Under the pieces are notes generated by a model. That model was not told where the DNA came from and did not search any database. It saw only the letters and a list, made by a program, of their open reading frames with translations. Below, one piece after another: positions 23,381 through 31,807 of a DNA stretch of 64,000 nt (positions are counted from its first letter, which is position 1; every line of letters begins with the position of its first letter). The position numbers and the translations under genes are program-made. The stretch comes from Burkholderiales bacterium (GTDB lineage Bacteria; Pseudomonadota; Gammaproteobacteria; Burkholderiales; JAEUOS01): NCBI GenBank assembly GCA_016790635.1, contig JAEUOR010000074.1, positions 124,001 through 188,000 on the forward strand, in the 5' to 3' direction.

Positions 23381-24003
23381 GCACGGCGGCCACCAAGTCG
23401 GCGCCGATCGACTTCTACTTCGACTTCATCTCGCCCTTCGGTTATTTCGCGTCGCTACGCATCGACGCGCTCGCCGCCCGACACGGCCGCGAGGTCGAGT
23501 GGCACTCGATGCTCCTGGGCGTCTCGGTGCTCAAGGTGATGGGCAGCAAGCCGCTCTTGAGCGTGCCGCTGAAGGGCGACTATCTGCGCCGCGACGTGGC
23601 ACGCTACAAGCGGCGCCATGGCCTGGTGCTGGCGCGCAAATCCGACGACCCGATGATGGACTCGCGCTGGTGCGGCCGCGCCTTCCATTGGGTCAAGGCG
23701 CACCTGCCCGGGCGCGAGAAGGCGCTCGCCCGCGCGCTGTACCACGCCTACTGGGTCGAAGGCCGGGATCTCGGCACGCCGCAGGCTGCCGCCGCGGCGG
23801 CAGCGGCCGCCGGCTTCGACGCGGCCCTGCTCGAGGAGGAGATCCGCAGCGATGACACCGGCCGCCTGCTGCGCAGCGCGGTCGAGGAGTCGATGAAGCG
23901 CGGCGTGTTCGGCTCGCCCACCTTTGTCGTCGACGGCGAACTCTTCTGGGGGGTGGACACGCTGCCGACCGTGGAGGACTGGCTCACGCGCGGCGGCTGG
24001 TGA
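23377..24003 (+). CDS. 2-hydroxychromene-2-carboxylate isomerase-family protein
   Basis: DsbA-fold, kappa-GST-like protein of 208 residues in the 2-hydroxychromene-2-carboxylate isomerase family. DFYFDFISPFGYFASLRI is the family N-terminus, with Ser rather than Cys at the thiol-binding position. The C-terminus has GVFGSPTFVVDGELFWGVD. Such enzymes use glutathione to isomerise aromatic catabolic intermediates, but many homologues are uncharacterised. It is translationally coupled to the aminotransferase. A second, more distant member lies at 36672-37265. Confidence 0.85.
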   Translation: MSTAATKSAPIDFYFDFISPFGYFASLRIDALAARHGREVEWHSMLLGVSVLKVMGSKPLLSVPLKGDYLRRDVARYKRRHGLVLARKSDDPMMDSRWCGRAFHWVKAHLPGREKALARALYHAYWVEGRDLGTPQAAAAAAAAAGFDAALLEEEIRSDDTGRLLRSAVEESMKRGVFGSPTFVVDGELFWGVDTLPTVEDWLTRGGW

Positions 24004-24076
24004 TCGGTCGGTTCACGTGACGGAGCCGGCCGACGCCGTCCGCGCGCGGCAGCGCGCCGATCAATCCTGGCCGCCC

Positions 24077-25921
24077 CTATGACCGCTTGAGGCGCCAGGG
24101 GGTCGCGATCGCCCCCAGCCGTCGCACGATTTCGGCGTTGAGCTCCGCTTCGCCGTGCGCGCCGGCCGTCTCGATTTCCACGCGCAGCACGCCGGCGTCA
24201 TCGATGCAGCGCGCGCGCAGCGTGGCGCCGGCGACGCTCTCAAGGAGTTCGGAAAAGCGCGTCTCGATGGCGATGCGCCGGAGGTCCGGCTTGTAGACCT
24301 TGCCGACGGCGGTGACCGGCATGCTGTCGATGATCGTGACGCGCTTGGGAACGGCGGGGCGCTCGGCGACATGCGGCGCAACCTCGGCCAGGATCTGTGC
24401 GGCGGAGATGTTCGCGCCGGGCTTCAGGGCGACGAACGCGCAGGCCACCTCGCCCGCATGCGCATCCGGCTCGCCGACGACCGCGCACATCGATACCGCC
24501 GGGTGGGCGAGAAAGGCCTCCTCGACCATGCCCGGGTCGATGTTGTGCGAACCGCGGATGATCACGTCCTTGGCGCGCCCGGTCACATGGATGCAGCCCG
24601 CGCCGTCGATGTGCCCCAGGTCGCCGGAGATGAGCCAGCCGCCCTCGAAGACGCCGGCGTTGCGCCGCGCGTCGGTATAGCCCGGGCTCACGTGCGGCCC
24701 GGAGAGCGCGATGACACCGGTCTCGCCCGGGGCGCAGGGCGCACCGAGGTCGGCGCTGCCGGCAGCCAGGCGAAAGGCGCGACAGTCGCTGTAGGGCAGG
24801 CGCAAGCCGGTCGAGCCGGGAACGCGCGGCGCGTGCAGCGGCTCGATGCTCACCAGCCCCGCGCATTCGGTCATGCCGAGGATGTTGCGCACCGGGATGG
24901 CAAGCGCGTCCTCGAAGCGTGCCGCCAGCTCGGTCGGCAGCGGTGAACCGCCGGTGTAGGCGACCCGCACCGCGGCGCCGGCGGCGCCGCGGTGCGGCAG
25001 GTTCGTGAGCTGCGCGAGGATGGTCGGCACGCAGGCCAGCGCAGTCACGCCGAACTCGTCGCACCAGTGCCAGTAGTTGGCCACGAAGTCGGCGCTGCGC
25101 ATGCCGGTCAAGGTCGGCAGGATTTGCCGCGCGCCGACCGCGAAGCAGGCCAACCCGTAGACGAAGGCACCGGCGACATGAAACAGCGGAAAGCCGTTGA
25201 TCTCGACGGTACGCTCGTCGAAGTCGTAATAGCGCGGCGCGAACCAGCTGGTGTGCACCTGGTTGCCATGCGTGTGCAGCGCCAGCTTGGGCGCGCCGGT
25301 GGTGCCGCCGGTGTGATAGCAGGCGGCAATGCGCGCACGGTCCAGCCGCGCGTCGAAGTCGAGCGTGTCGGATCGACCCGCCAGCAGGTCCTGGAACACC
25401 GGCGCGCCGGCCGCCACGGCGTCCACGCGGATCTGCAGGACCGGCAGCCCGGTCAGGCCCGCCAGCGCCGCCGCCTTGGACCAGATGTCGAGCTCGTCGT
25501 TGGGACCCAGCGCGACGATGACCCGCGCCCCGGCGACCCTGACCAGCGCGGCGATGTGCTCGGGATTGAGCATGTGGTTGATGGGGCAGGCGCGCCCGGC
25601 GACCGCGGCCCCCCACAGGGCAAAGTGCGCCTCCGGGATGTTGGGCGCCAGGATCGCGACCGCGTCGTCCGCGCCGACCCCCATGGAGCGGAACAGGTTG
25701 GCCGCGCGGCACACCTGCGCCAGGAGCTCCGCGTAAGTCACATCACGCCGCGCGGAGCCCGGCTGGCCGGAGGCGAGAAAGGTGAGCGCGATGCGCCCGC
25801 CAAAGAGCGCTGCGGACCGCTCGAGGATCATGAAGGTGCTGCTGACCGGCACGACCTCGTCATAGGGCCGCGACTCGAGCGCGACGATGTCGGCCAGCGA
25901 ACGGATCGGAACGGCCGGCAT
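24077..25921 (-). CDS. AMP-dependent acyl-CoA ligase
   Basis: ANL-superfamily acyl- or aryl-CoA synthetase of 614 residues. P-loop motif YHTGGTTGAPKLALHTH, then ILGMTECAG, GWLISGDLGHID and the C-terminal hinge and lysine region GKVYKPDLRR. The start at 25921 is preferred because GGGAG lies eight bases upstream; the in-frame ATG at 25936 has none. The C-terminal about 70 residues extend past the usual end of the fold. It is convergent with the isomerase gene and divergent from the DUF1840 gene. The carboxylate substrate is unknown. Confidence 0.9.
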   Translation of the reverse strand: MPAVPIRSLADIVALESRPYDEVVPVSSTFMILERSAALFGGRIALTFLASGQPGSARRDVTYAELLAQVCRAANLFRSMGVGADDAVAILAPNIPEAHFALWGAAVAGRACPINHMLNPEHIAALVRVAGARVIVALGPNDELDIWSKAAALAGLTGLPVLQIRVDAVAAGAPVFQDLLAGRSDTLDFDARLDRARIAACYHTGGTTGAPKLALHTHGNQVHTSWFAPRYYDFDERTVEINGFPLFHVAGAFVYGLACFAVGARQILPTLTGMRSADFVANYWHWCDEFGVTALACVPTILAQLTNLPHRGAAGAAVRVAYTGGSPLPTELAARFEDALAIPVRNILGMTECAGLVSIEPLHAPRVPGSTGLRLPYSDCRAFRLAAGSADLGAPCAPGETGVIALSGPHVSPGYTDARRNAGVFEGGWLISGDLGHIDGAGCIHVTGRAKDVIIRGSHNIDPGMVEEAFLAHPAVSMCAVVGEPDAHAGEVACAFVALKPGANISAAQILAEVAPHVAERPAVPKRVTIIDSMPVTAVGKVYKPDLRRIAIETRFSELLESVAGATLRARCIDDAGVLRVEIETAGAHGEAELNAEIVRRLGAIATPWRLKRS

Positions 25922-25998
25922 GCCGTGTTCTCCCATGACTTGGCGCGGCGATTCTAGCCGTGCCAATCGACTATATTGATCGCCACCCGGAACTCGTC

Positions 25999-26307
25999 AT
26001 GGCCATCACCTTCACCTGCAAGGCATCCGCGGACGTCACCATGCTCGACGCCCACGTGCAGAGCCTGTTTGCGATCCTTGAACGCGATCTTGCGCCGCGC
26101 GGCGTCATCACGGCGGCGCAGGCGCCGCTGGCGCTGCGCCGCATCCGCGCGGCGCTCGACGCGCGCGGCAAGGAGAGCGAACCCGACGCCGCGCTGGAAC
26201 CCGACGCGGCGCGCGACTTCGTGCCGCTGGCCACGCGCCTGTGGCCGTTCATGCAAATGCTCGAGCGCGCGGGCGCCCAGGGCGCGGACATTCTCTGGGG
26301 CGTCTGA
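25999..26307 (+). CDS. DUF1840 family protein
   Basis: Small cytoplasmic protein of 102 residues matching the DUF1840 pattern common in betaproteobacteria: AITFTCKASADVTMLDAHVQ at the start and FVPLATRLWPFMQMLERA before a GADILWGV-type end. The function is not known. The upstream -10-like TATATT (25972-25977) lies in the region shared with the divergent ligase gene. Confidence 0.8.
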   Translation: MAITFTCKASADVTMLDAHVQSLFAILERDLAPRGVITAAQAPLALRRIRAALDARGKESEPDAALEPDAARDFVPLATRLWPFMQMLERAGAQGADILWGV

Positions 26308-26396
26308 ACCGGCTGCGGGTCGGATGAGGCGATGCGGTGGCGTTGCGGTTCGGCGCAGCGCGAACGGTGGCTCCAGTCGAATCCGCCAAGTTGGGG

Positions 26397-26402
26397 TATG
26401 GT
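26397..26402 (+). promoter_or_regulatory. -10-like TATGGT six bases before the methyltransferase ATG
   Basis: TATGGT ends six bases upstream of the ATG at 26409 with no ribosome-binding site between, the same spacing seen at 3643 and 22163. No good -35 is visible. Confidence 0.3.
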
Positions 26403-26408
26403 TGATTC

Positions 26409-27377
26409 ATGTCGTCATTCTCTGCCTCGCGCAAGCGTTTCCTGGGCCGGCTCGCCGCGGCTGTGGGACTGCTTGGCGCCGCTCCCAGGACCTTGGCGCA
26501 AGGCGCCGTTGCCCAAACCGCGGCGTCCGGCGCACTCGCGGCCGGCGAGCCCAGTCGCACGGCGCGCGGCGCCGCACTCCTGCGCGCGGCACACCAGGTG
26601 TACGACCGGCCGCTGGTCTTCGACGATCCGCTGGCACTGTCCGTCGTCGGTGCGTCGGCCGAGGCGGAGCTGCGCGCCGATGCCTGGCGCGGTCGCGGCA
26701 GCAGCGCGTTGCGCGCGCTGGTCGTGTTGCGCAGCCGCCATGCCGAGGATGCCCTCGCCGCGGCCCACGCGCGGGGCATACGACAGGCCCTGGTTCTCGG
26801 CGCCGGTCTCGACACATTCGGCTGCCGCAATCCCTACGCACCGTCGCTCAAGGTGTACGAGGTGGACCATCCGGCGACGCAGGCCTGGAAGCGCGCGCGC
26901 CTCGCCGAGAGCGGCATCGCGGTGCCGCCCGCCCTCACGTTCGCGCCCGTCGATTTCGAGCGCCAGACCTTGGGCGCTGCGCTGGCACAGGCGGGTTTTC
27001 GCGCTGACCAGCCGACCTTCGTCACCCTGCTTGGCGTCGTCGTGTATCTGACGCGCGATGCGGCGTTCGAGACCCTGAAGTTCGTCGCCTCGCTGCCGGC
27101 CAAGAGCGAGATCGTCTTCGACTACGGCGTGACCGAAGCGTCGCTCAGCCCCGCGGAAGCAGCGGCGCGCCGGGCGGCGGCAGCGCGCGTCGCTGCGATC
27201 GGCGAACCCTGGATCACCTGGTTCGACCCGCCGTTGCTGGCGCAGCAACTGCGCTCGCTCGGTTTTTCAGGCGTCGACGACCTCGACCCGGACGCGGCCA
27301 ATGCCCGCTACTTCGCCGGGCGCAACGACGCCCTGGCCGTCTCGCGCGGCTCGCACATCATGCGCGCCAGGGTTTGA
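26409..27377 (+). CDS. TIGR00027-family SAM-dependent methyltransferase with Tat-like leader
   Basis: Class I methyltransferase of the LCMT/TIGR00027 family, 322 residues. SAM motifs are LVLGAGLDTFGCR (motif I) and VYEVDHPATQAWKRARL (motif II), then FVTLLGVVVYL. The N-terminus is unusual: SRKRFLG followed by LAAAVGLLGAA and an AQ-type cleavage site looks like a twin-arginine (RK variant) signal peptide, yet SAM enzymes work in the cytoplasm. The stretch may instead be an anchor or an uncleaved leader. A possible weak terminator follows the stop. Confidence 0.85.
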   Translation: MSSFSASRKRFLGRLAAAVGLLGAAPRTLAQGAVAQTAASGALAAGEPSRTARGAALLRAAHQVYDRPLVFDDPLALSVVGASAEAELRADAWRGRGSSALRALVVLRSRHAEDALAAAHARGIRQALVLGAGLDTFGCRNPYAPSLKVYEVDHPATQAWKRARLAESGIAVPPALTFAPVDFERQTLGAALAQAGFRADQPTFVTLLGVVVYLTRDAAFETLKFVASLPAKSEIVFDYGVTEASLSPAEAAARRAAAARVAAIGEPWITWFDPPLLAQQLRSLGFSGVDDLDPDAANARYFAGRNDALAVSRGSHIMRARV

Positions 27378-27378
27378 T

Positions 27379-27401
27379 TGCCGGGCTGCGGGCATTTTTT
27401 T
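27379..27401 (+). terminator. Weak rho-independent terminator after the methyltransferase gene
   Basis: A short TGCC/GGCA stem with a GC-rich eight-base loop is followed directly by seven T residues, two bases after the stop codon. The stem is short, so activity is uncertain. Confidence 0.4.
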
Positions 27402-27481
27402 AAGGCGCCTGAGCGACGCAGCGCAAGCCGCCTGGCCGGGTGGATGCGCGCATGCGCCCGGCAATCGGCGCATGCAGATCG

Positions 27482-28105
27482 CTACGGCAGTTCGTTGCGC
27501 CCGTGGCGCGCGTACCCTGGGCGCTGGCTCAGCAACGCATAGTAGGCCGCAACGGCGGCCAACTGCGGCCGCTCGAACGGCGTCATGTACCACCGATGCA
27601 CCGAAAGTCCGAGCGGAACATCGGCCAGCGTGAACACAGGCCCGGTCACATAGGCCCCCGTGCGAGCAAGCGTCGTGTCGAGGATGACCATATGCCTGTT
27701 CCAGCTGGCGAGGCTGTCCCCGATGGCCAGCCGGTCCTGGTGCACCGGACTCTTGCGGACCAGGCCCATGAACGCGTAGCGCCAGGCGTTGTTGAGTTCC
27801 GTGGCCTGCCAGTCCATCCACTGCTCGACCCGTGCCCGCTCGGCGGGAAGTGCGGGCAACAGGTCCTGCCGGCCGAAGCGGGCGGCCAAGTACCTGCAGA
27901 TGGTGTTGGATTCGCTGAGGATCAATCCGTCGTGTTCAAGCACCGGAACCAGCGCGTTCGGATTGAGGGCGAGAAAGGCAGGAGACTTGAGCGGAAGGGC
28001 TGCCGTGCCCCACTCTTCATGTTCGTAGGTGGCTTCCAGCTCGGCCAAGGTCCACAACACCTTGCGAACGTTGATTGAGGATGAGCGGCCGAGGAGCTTG
28101 ATCAT
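27482..28105 (-). CDS. Glutathione S-transferase
   Basis: GST of 207 residues. The thioredoxin-like domain has MIKLLGRSSSINVRKVLWTL with the catalytic Ser in the SSINVRK stretch, NALVPVLEHDGLILSESNTI (cis-Pro and the glutathione-binding ES) and a helical C-terminal domain. It is close in pattern to the GST at 58755-59375. No Shine-Dalgarno sequence is seen. The 289 bases between this gene and the divergent kinase gene hold no recognisable gene. Confidence 0.9.
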   Translation of the reverse strand: MIKLLGRSSSINVRKVLWTLAELEATYEHEEWGTAALPLKSPAFLALNPNALVPVLEHDGLILSESNTICRYLAARFGRQDLLPALPAERARVEQWMDWQATELNNAWRYAFMGLVRKSPVHQDRLAIGDSLASWNRHMVILDTTLARTGAYVTGPVFTLADVPLGLSVHRWYMTPFERPQLAAVAAYYALLSQRPGYARHGRNELP

Positions 28106-28394
28106 GGGAGCGAAAGGCGAAGGCGGCGGGTGCGTCGATGCCACCCTTTCCGCTGCGACCGCGCGGGGTGGCTGCGAGCGGACACCCGATGGTATCGCGG
28201 GCGCAACTAGGTAGCGAAGGCGGGCCGACGCCGGATTCCCCGACATTCACTTGCGGGCCAGGGTGATCCGCGCTTGCCGCACCTGGCCTGCGCAACCCTT
28301 GCCCAAATCGTGAAGTCGCCGACCAAAGGAACGATGCTTGACGATGGACGCGCTCCCCCTGTCGTGAGACGATCCTGCCTGGGAGGTTTCAAGC

Positions 28395-29663
28395 ATGCAG
28401 CAAATCGGCAAGTTCCAGCTGGAAAAGCAGCTTGGGCGCGGAGCGTCGGGCACCGTACACCTGGCGCGCGACACCTTTTCGGGGGAAGTCGTCGCGCTCA
28501 AGGTGCTGGACCCGGAATCGATCAATCACCCGAAGATCGGCAAGCGCTTGACCGCGCAGTTCATGAACGAGGCCTCGCTGGCCGGCAAGCTGGCGCACCC
28601 GCACATCGCCACGATCATCGAAGCCTCGGTGACCGACGACTACGCCTACATCGCGATCGAGTACGTGGCGGGCGGCGACCTGACGCGCTTCACCCGGCCC
28701 GACAACCTGCTCTCCCCGGAGGAACTGACCCAGATCGCGTTCAAGTCCTGCGGCGCGCTCGACTACGCGTATCGCCAGGGCATCGTGCATCGCGACCTCA
28801 AGCCCGCCAACCTGCTGATGGTGGGCCCCGGCAACATCAAGATCGGCGACTTCGGCGCCGCCTACCTGTTCCACGCGCAGACGACGCAGATCACCAACAT
28901 CGGCTCGCCCACCTACATGTCGCCCGAGCAGATCCGGGGCGACGAACTGGGTTACAGCAGCGACATGTTTTCATTGGGCACGGTGCTGTACCAGTTGCTG
29001 ACGGGGCAGCGGCCGTTTTACTCGAACACGCTGGCCGGCGCCGCCGCCAAGACGCTTACCGAGTCGCCGGCCGTGCCAAGCTCACTGCGCGAAGGCATCA
29101 ACCGCGAGATGGACGACATCATCCTCCGGATGCTGGCGAAGACGCAGGCGGAGCGCTACCCGTCATGGGCCGATCTGGCCCTCGACATCGCCAAGGTTGG
29201 CCGCTTCTCACGCTTTCAGAGCGCGGTGCCGGACAGCGAGAAATTCGTCGCGCTCAAGGCGGTGCGCCTGCTCGGCCACCTTGACGACCCCGAACTGTGG
29301 GAGCTGGTCTACGCCGGCAAGTGGTCCTGGCTGCCGGCACGCACCCTCATCACGCAGGAAGGGGAGAGCGGCAGCAGCCTGTTCTTCCTCGGCCGCGGAC
29401 AGGCCAAGGTCACCAAGCAGGGCCGACTGCTCAACGTGCTCGACGCCGGCGAGTGCGTCGGCGACATGTCGTACATCAAGGACGGCACCATCCCCCGGCA
29501 GGCGTCGGTGGAATCGCTGACTGAGGTACTGCTGGTCGAGTTCGAGAAAGCGACCCTCGACAAGGTCAGCGTGAAATGCCGCTACCAGCTTGCGCTGGCG
29601 CTGATGGATTCGCTGGTCGAGCGGCTTGCCCTGGGGGACGAGCGGCTGGTGCAGGCGGGGTAA
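28395..29663 (+). CDS. Ser/Thr protein kinase with C-terminal cyclic-nucleotide-binding domain
   Basis: Eukaryotic-type Ser/Thr kinase of 422 residues. The kinase domain (about 7-270) is complete: GRGASGTV P-loop, Lys36 (VALK), Glu59 (NEASL), HRDLKPAN with Asp134, DFG at 152-154 and the SPEQ activation-segment end. Residues about 300-400 form a cNMP/Crp-type beta-barrel with GESGSSLFFLGRG and a phosphate-cassette-like GDMSYIKDG...PRQASV. No membrane segment is present, so both domains are cytosolic. GGGAGG lies eight bases before the ATG. The kinase may be gated by a cyclic nucleotide or by a degenerate sensor; targets are unknown. Confidence 0.92.
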   Translation: MQQIGKFQLEKQLGRGASGTVHLARDTFSGEVVALKVLDPESINHPKIGKRLTAQFMNEASLAGKLAHPHIATIIEASVTDDYAYIAIEYVAGGDLTRFTRPDNLLSPEELTQIAFKSCGALDYAYRQGIVHRDLKPANLLMVGPGNIKIGDFGAAYLFHAQTTQITNIGSPTYMSPEQIRGDELGYSSDMFSLGTVLYQLLTGQRPFYSNTLAGAAAKTLTESPAVPSSLREGINREMDDIILRMLAKTQAERYPSWADLALDIAKVGRFSRFQSAVPDSEKFVALKAVRLLGHLDDPELWELVYAGKWSWLPARTLITQEGESGSSLFFLGRGQAKVTKQGRLLNVLDAGECVGDMSYIKDGTIPRQASVESLTEVLLVEFEKATLDKVSVKCRYQLALALMDSLVERLALGDERLVQAG

Positions 29664-29793
29664 CCCGGGTTTGTCGCTGTGCTGTTCCGCTGCGTGCGGA
29701 CCGCGCCGGTCGCAATTGGGACCGACCTCTATTGACTGAGAACTCGTCGCAACGCGCTTGTTGAATCGCTTGCGTCGGGTTCGCCCCACGTGC

Positions 29794-30270
29794 TCAGTCA
29801 TAGCCGCGCCCGTCCTTGTGCTTGAAGACCCAACCTCCGTGGACACGCTCGGCCAACAGATCCTCGTCCGGGTAGACGACCGCGTCGCCTGGTGTCCGGT
29901 CCCCGACCTCGAGGTACACGGCGTCCGCTCCTGACTTGTTCATCAGGCGGTGGGCATTCCCGCTGCCGGCCTTGAATCCCGCGCACATGCCGGCCTGCAA
30001 CTCGGTCTCGCCGTCGTCGGTGTGAAGGATCAGCGTCCCGGACAAGACGAACACGAACTCGTCCTGCGTGGCATGGGCATGGCGAAGCGAAGAGACGGCG
30101 CCCGGCGCAACCACTGTGATGTTGACGCCGAAGTTGGTGAGGCCAAACAGATCGCCCAAAGGTCTTTTGGTGCGACCGGCCATCAGGGAGCGGAACGGCT
30201 CGGGGTAGTAGGACGGCCTGGTGCGCGGCGGGACATCGAGAGCTTGAACGGCAACACATTTGGAGGACAT
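29794..30270 (-). CDS. Cupin-domain protein
   Basis: Single-domain cupin of 158 residues. Cupin motif 1 is in LRHAHATQDEFVFVLSGTLIL and motif 2 in GMCAGFKAGSGNAHRLMNKS, giving a likely His/Glu/His metal site. Members bind sugars or small organic acids or act as oxygenases or isomerases. The substrate is unknown. It lies 83 bases downstream of the small membrane protein gene. Confidence 0.88.
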   Translation of the reverse strand: MSSKCVAVQALDVPPRTRPSYYPEPFRSLMAGRTKRPLGDLFGLTNFGVNITVVAPGAVSSLRHAHATQDEFVFVLSGTLILHTDDGETELQAGMCAGFKAGSGNAHRLMNKSGADAVYLEVGDRTPGDAVVYPDEDLLAERVHGGWVFKHKDGRGYD

Positions 30271-30353
30271 GGCTTGAACGGGGAGTGAGAGAGAACTTCA
30301 GGAATCATCCGCGGCAGCACGGGTTCGCGCAGCCGCACCAGGGGAGCGCGCTG

Positions 30354-30509
30354 TCACCACGCGCCGCAAAAGGCCAGCAACTGGGCAAACCCGAACTGCA
30401 GCGAATCGGTTTGATAAGCGAGAAATCCCGGCACCACCAGCGCTCCCAGGAGCATCAACGCGAGCGCTCGCGCGCCGACTCGGCCATGCGGGCTGCGCTG
30501 TCTGGTCAT
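30354..30509 (-). CDS. Small (51-residue) membrane protein coupled to the MFS gene
   Basis: A 51-residue reading frame whose ATG overlaps the TGA of the upstream MFS gene (ATGA). It has a basic N-terminus (TRQRSPHGRVGAR), one hydrophobic segment (ALALMLLGALVVPGFLA) and a second moderately hydrophobic end. It is likely a single- or double-pass inner-membrane peptide, perhaps an accessory subunit of the exporter. The overlap and membrane character support expression. Confidence 0.55.
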   Translation of the reverse strand: MTRQRSPHGRVGARALALMLLGALVVPGFLAYQTDSLQFGFAQLLAFCGAW

Positions 30510-31732
30510 GCGGGTGCGGCGGCCATGCGCGGCTGCACCGACCGGTCGTCTATGGGCAGGTTGAGCAATACGGAAGCGAAACCCAACGCGATGGATATCA
30601 GCCACATCCATGCATAGGATTGAGCGGCGTCGTAGACGACCCCGCCCAGCCATGCGCCGAAAAAGCCGCCGACCTGATGCCCGAGAAATACCAGGCCAAA
30701 CAGGGTGGCGAGGTATTGCACGCCGAAGATCTGCGCGACCACGCCGGTCGTCAGAGGCACAGTGCCCAGCCAGGTAATGCCCATGACCATGGCGAACAGA
30801 TAGGCCGAGGCCGGGCTGAGTGGCAAGGCGACGAAGACGATCATGGCGAGGGTACGCAGCGCATACACGGCCGACAGCAGGTATTTGCGGCGGTACAGAT
30901 CGCCGAGCCTGCCGCAGAAGTAGGTGCCGACGGCGTTGCTCAACGCGATCAACGCGATGACGTTGACGCCGACCGCAGTTTCGAACCCTGCATCGCGGAA
31001 ATAGGCCGGCAGATGAATCCCCAGAAAGGAAAGCTGGAACCCGCAGCTGATGAACCCGAGGTTCAGCAGCCAGAAGCCGCGATGGGCAAGCGCCGCGCGC
31101 ACCACGACACCCATGGCTTGCGCGGGCACGCCGGGCGAGTTGGCGCGCGCTCGTTCCGAGCGGTCGTCGACCAGCAGGCCGGCCAGCGCGCAGAGCAGGA
31201 TCACGCATGCGAGCGCCTGCAAGGCGCCGACCCAGCCGAAGGCGACGATGCTCCATTGCCCGGCCGGAACCAGTATGAATTGGACGAACCCGCCGGCCGC
31301 TCCGGCGATGCCTTGCGCCCAGCCGCGCCGGTTCTCCGGAAACATTCTCGCCAGGCCGGCATTGACCGTAGCGAAGGTCGTGGCGGACAGCGCCGCGCCC
31401 AGCACGATACCGACCCCGGCCGCCAGCCATCCCGGCGTGGGGGCGGTCGCCTCGAAGATCAGGCCCAGCGCGTAGGCGACACAGCCCGAGGCGATGACCC
31501 TGGCGGTGCCGAACCGATCGGCGATCATTCCAGTGACCGGTTGCAGCAAGCCCCAGACCAGCGTCTGCAAACCCACGGCGAACGCAAACGCCTCGCGGCC
31601 CCAGCCCCGCTCGGCCAGCATCGGCAGCATGAAGAGGCCCTGGATGTGGCGCGTACCCATGGCCATTCCCAGGACGAGTCCGCCCGCAAGCAAAATCATC
31701 CAGGTTGCCGGAAAGTGCCGCTTTTCATGCAT
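30506..31732 (-). CDS. MFS transporter
   Basis: Major facilitator superfamily permease of 408 residues with about 12 hydrophobic segments. The loop 2-3 motif reads GMIADRFGTARV and the central loop GRLGDLYRRKYLLS. It resembles the monocarboxylate/oxalate-formate-type MFS branch (GTRHIQGLFMLPMLAERGWGREAF near the start). It lies 75 bases downstream of the CmcJ/NvfI-like gene and overlaps the small membrane protein gene. The direction and substrate of transport are unknown. Confidence 0.9.
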   Translation of the reverse strand: MHEKRHFPATWMILLAGGLVLGMAMGTRHIQGLFMLPMLAERGWGREAFAFAVGLQTLVWGLLQPVTGMIADRFGTARVIASGCVAYALGLIFEATAPTPGWLAAGVGIVLGAALSATTFATVNAGLARMFPENRRGWAQGIAGAAGGFVQFILVPAGQWSIVAFGWVGALQALACVILLCALAGLLVDDRSERARANSPGVPAQAMGVVVRAALAHRGFWLLNLGFISCGFQLSFLGIHLPAYFRDAGFETAVGVNVIALIALSNAVGTYFCGRLGDLYRRKYLLSAVYALRTLAMIVFVALPLSPASAYLFAMVMGITWLGTVPLTTGVVAQIFGVQYLATLFGLVFLGHQVGGFFGAWLGGVVYDAAQSYAWMWLISIALGFASVLLNLPIDDRSVQPRMAAAPA

Positions 31733-31807
31733 GGCGCGTTCCGCGCAGCGGGGCCTGGTTGCGGAGCGAAAGCACGCGCCGGCGCGCCATGCAAGTGTGC
31801 CGCCCGG

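Noticed and set aside
25972..25977. TATATT as a -10 promoter element for the DUF1840 gene
   Set aside because: No -35 at acceptable spacing was found (the nearest TTGGCG is 26 bases away), so it is not listed as a promoter.
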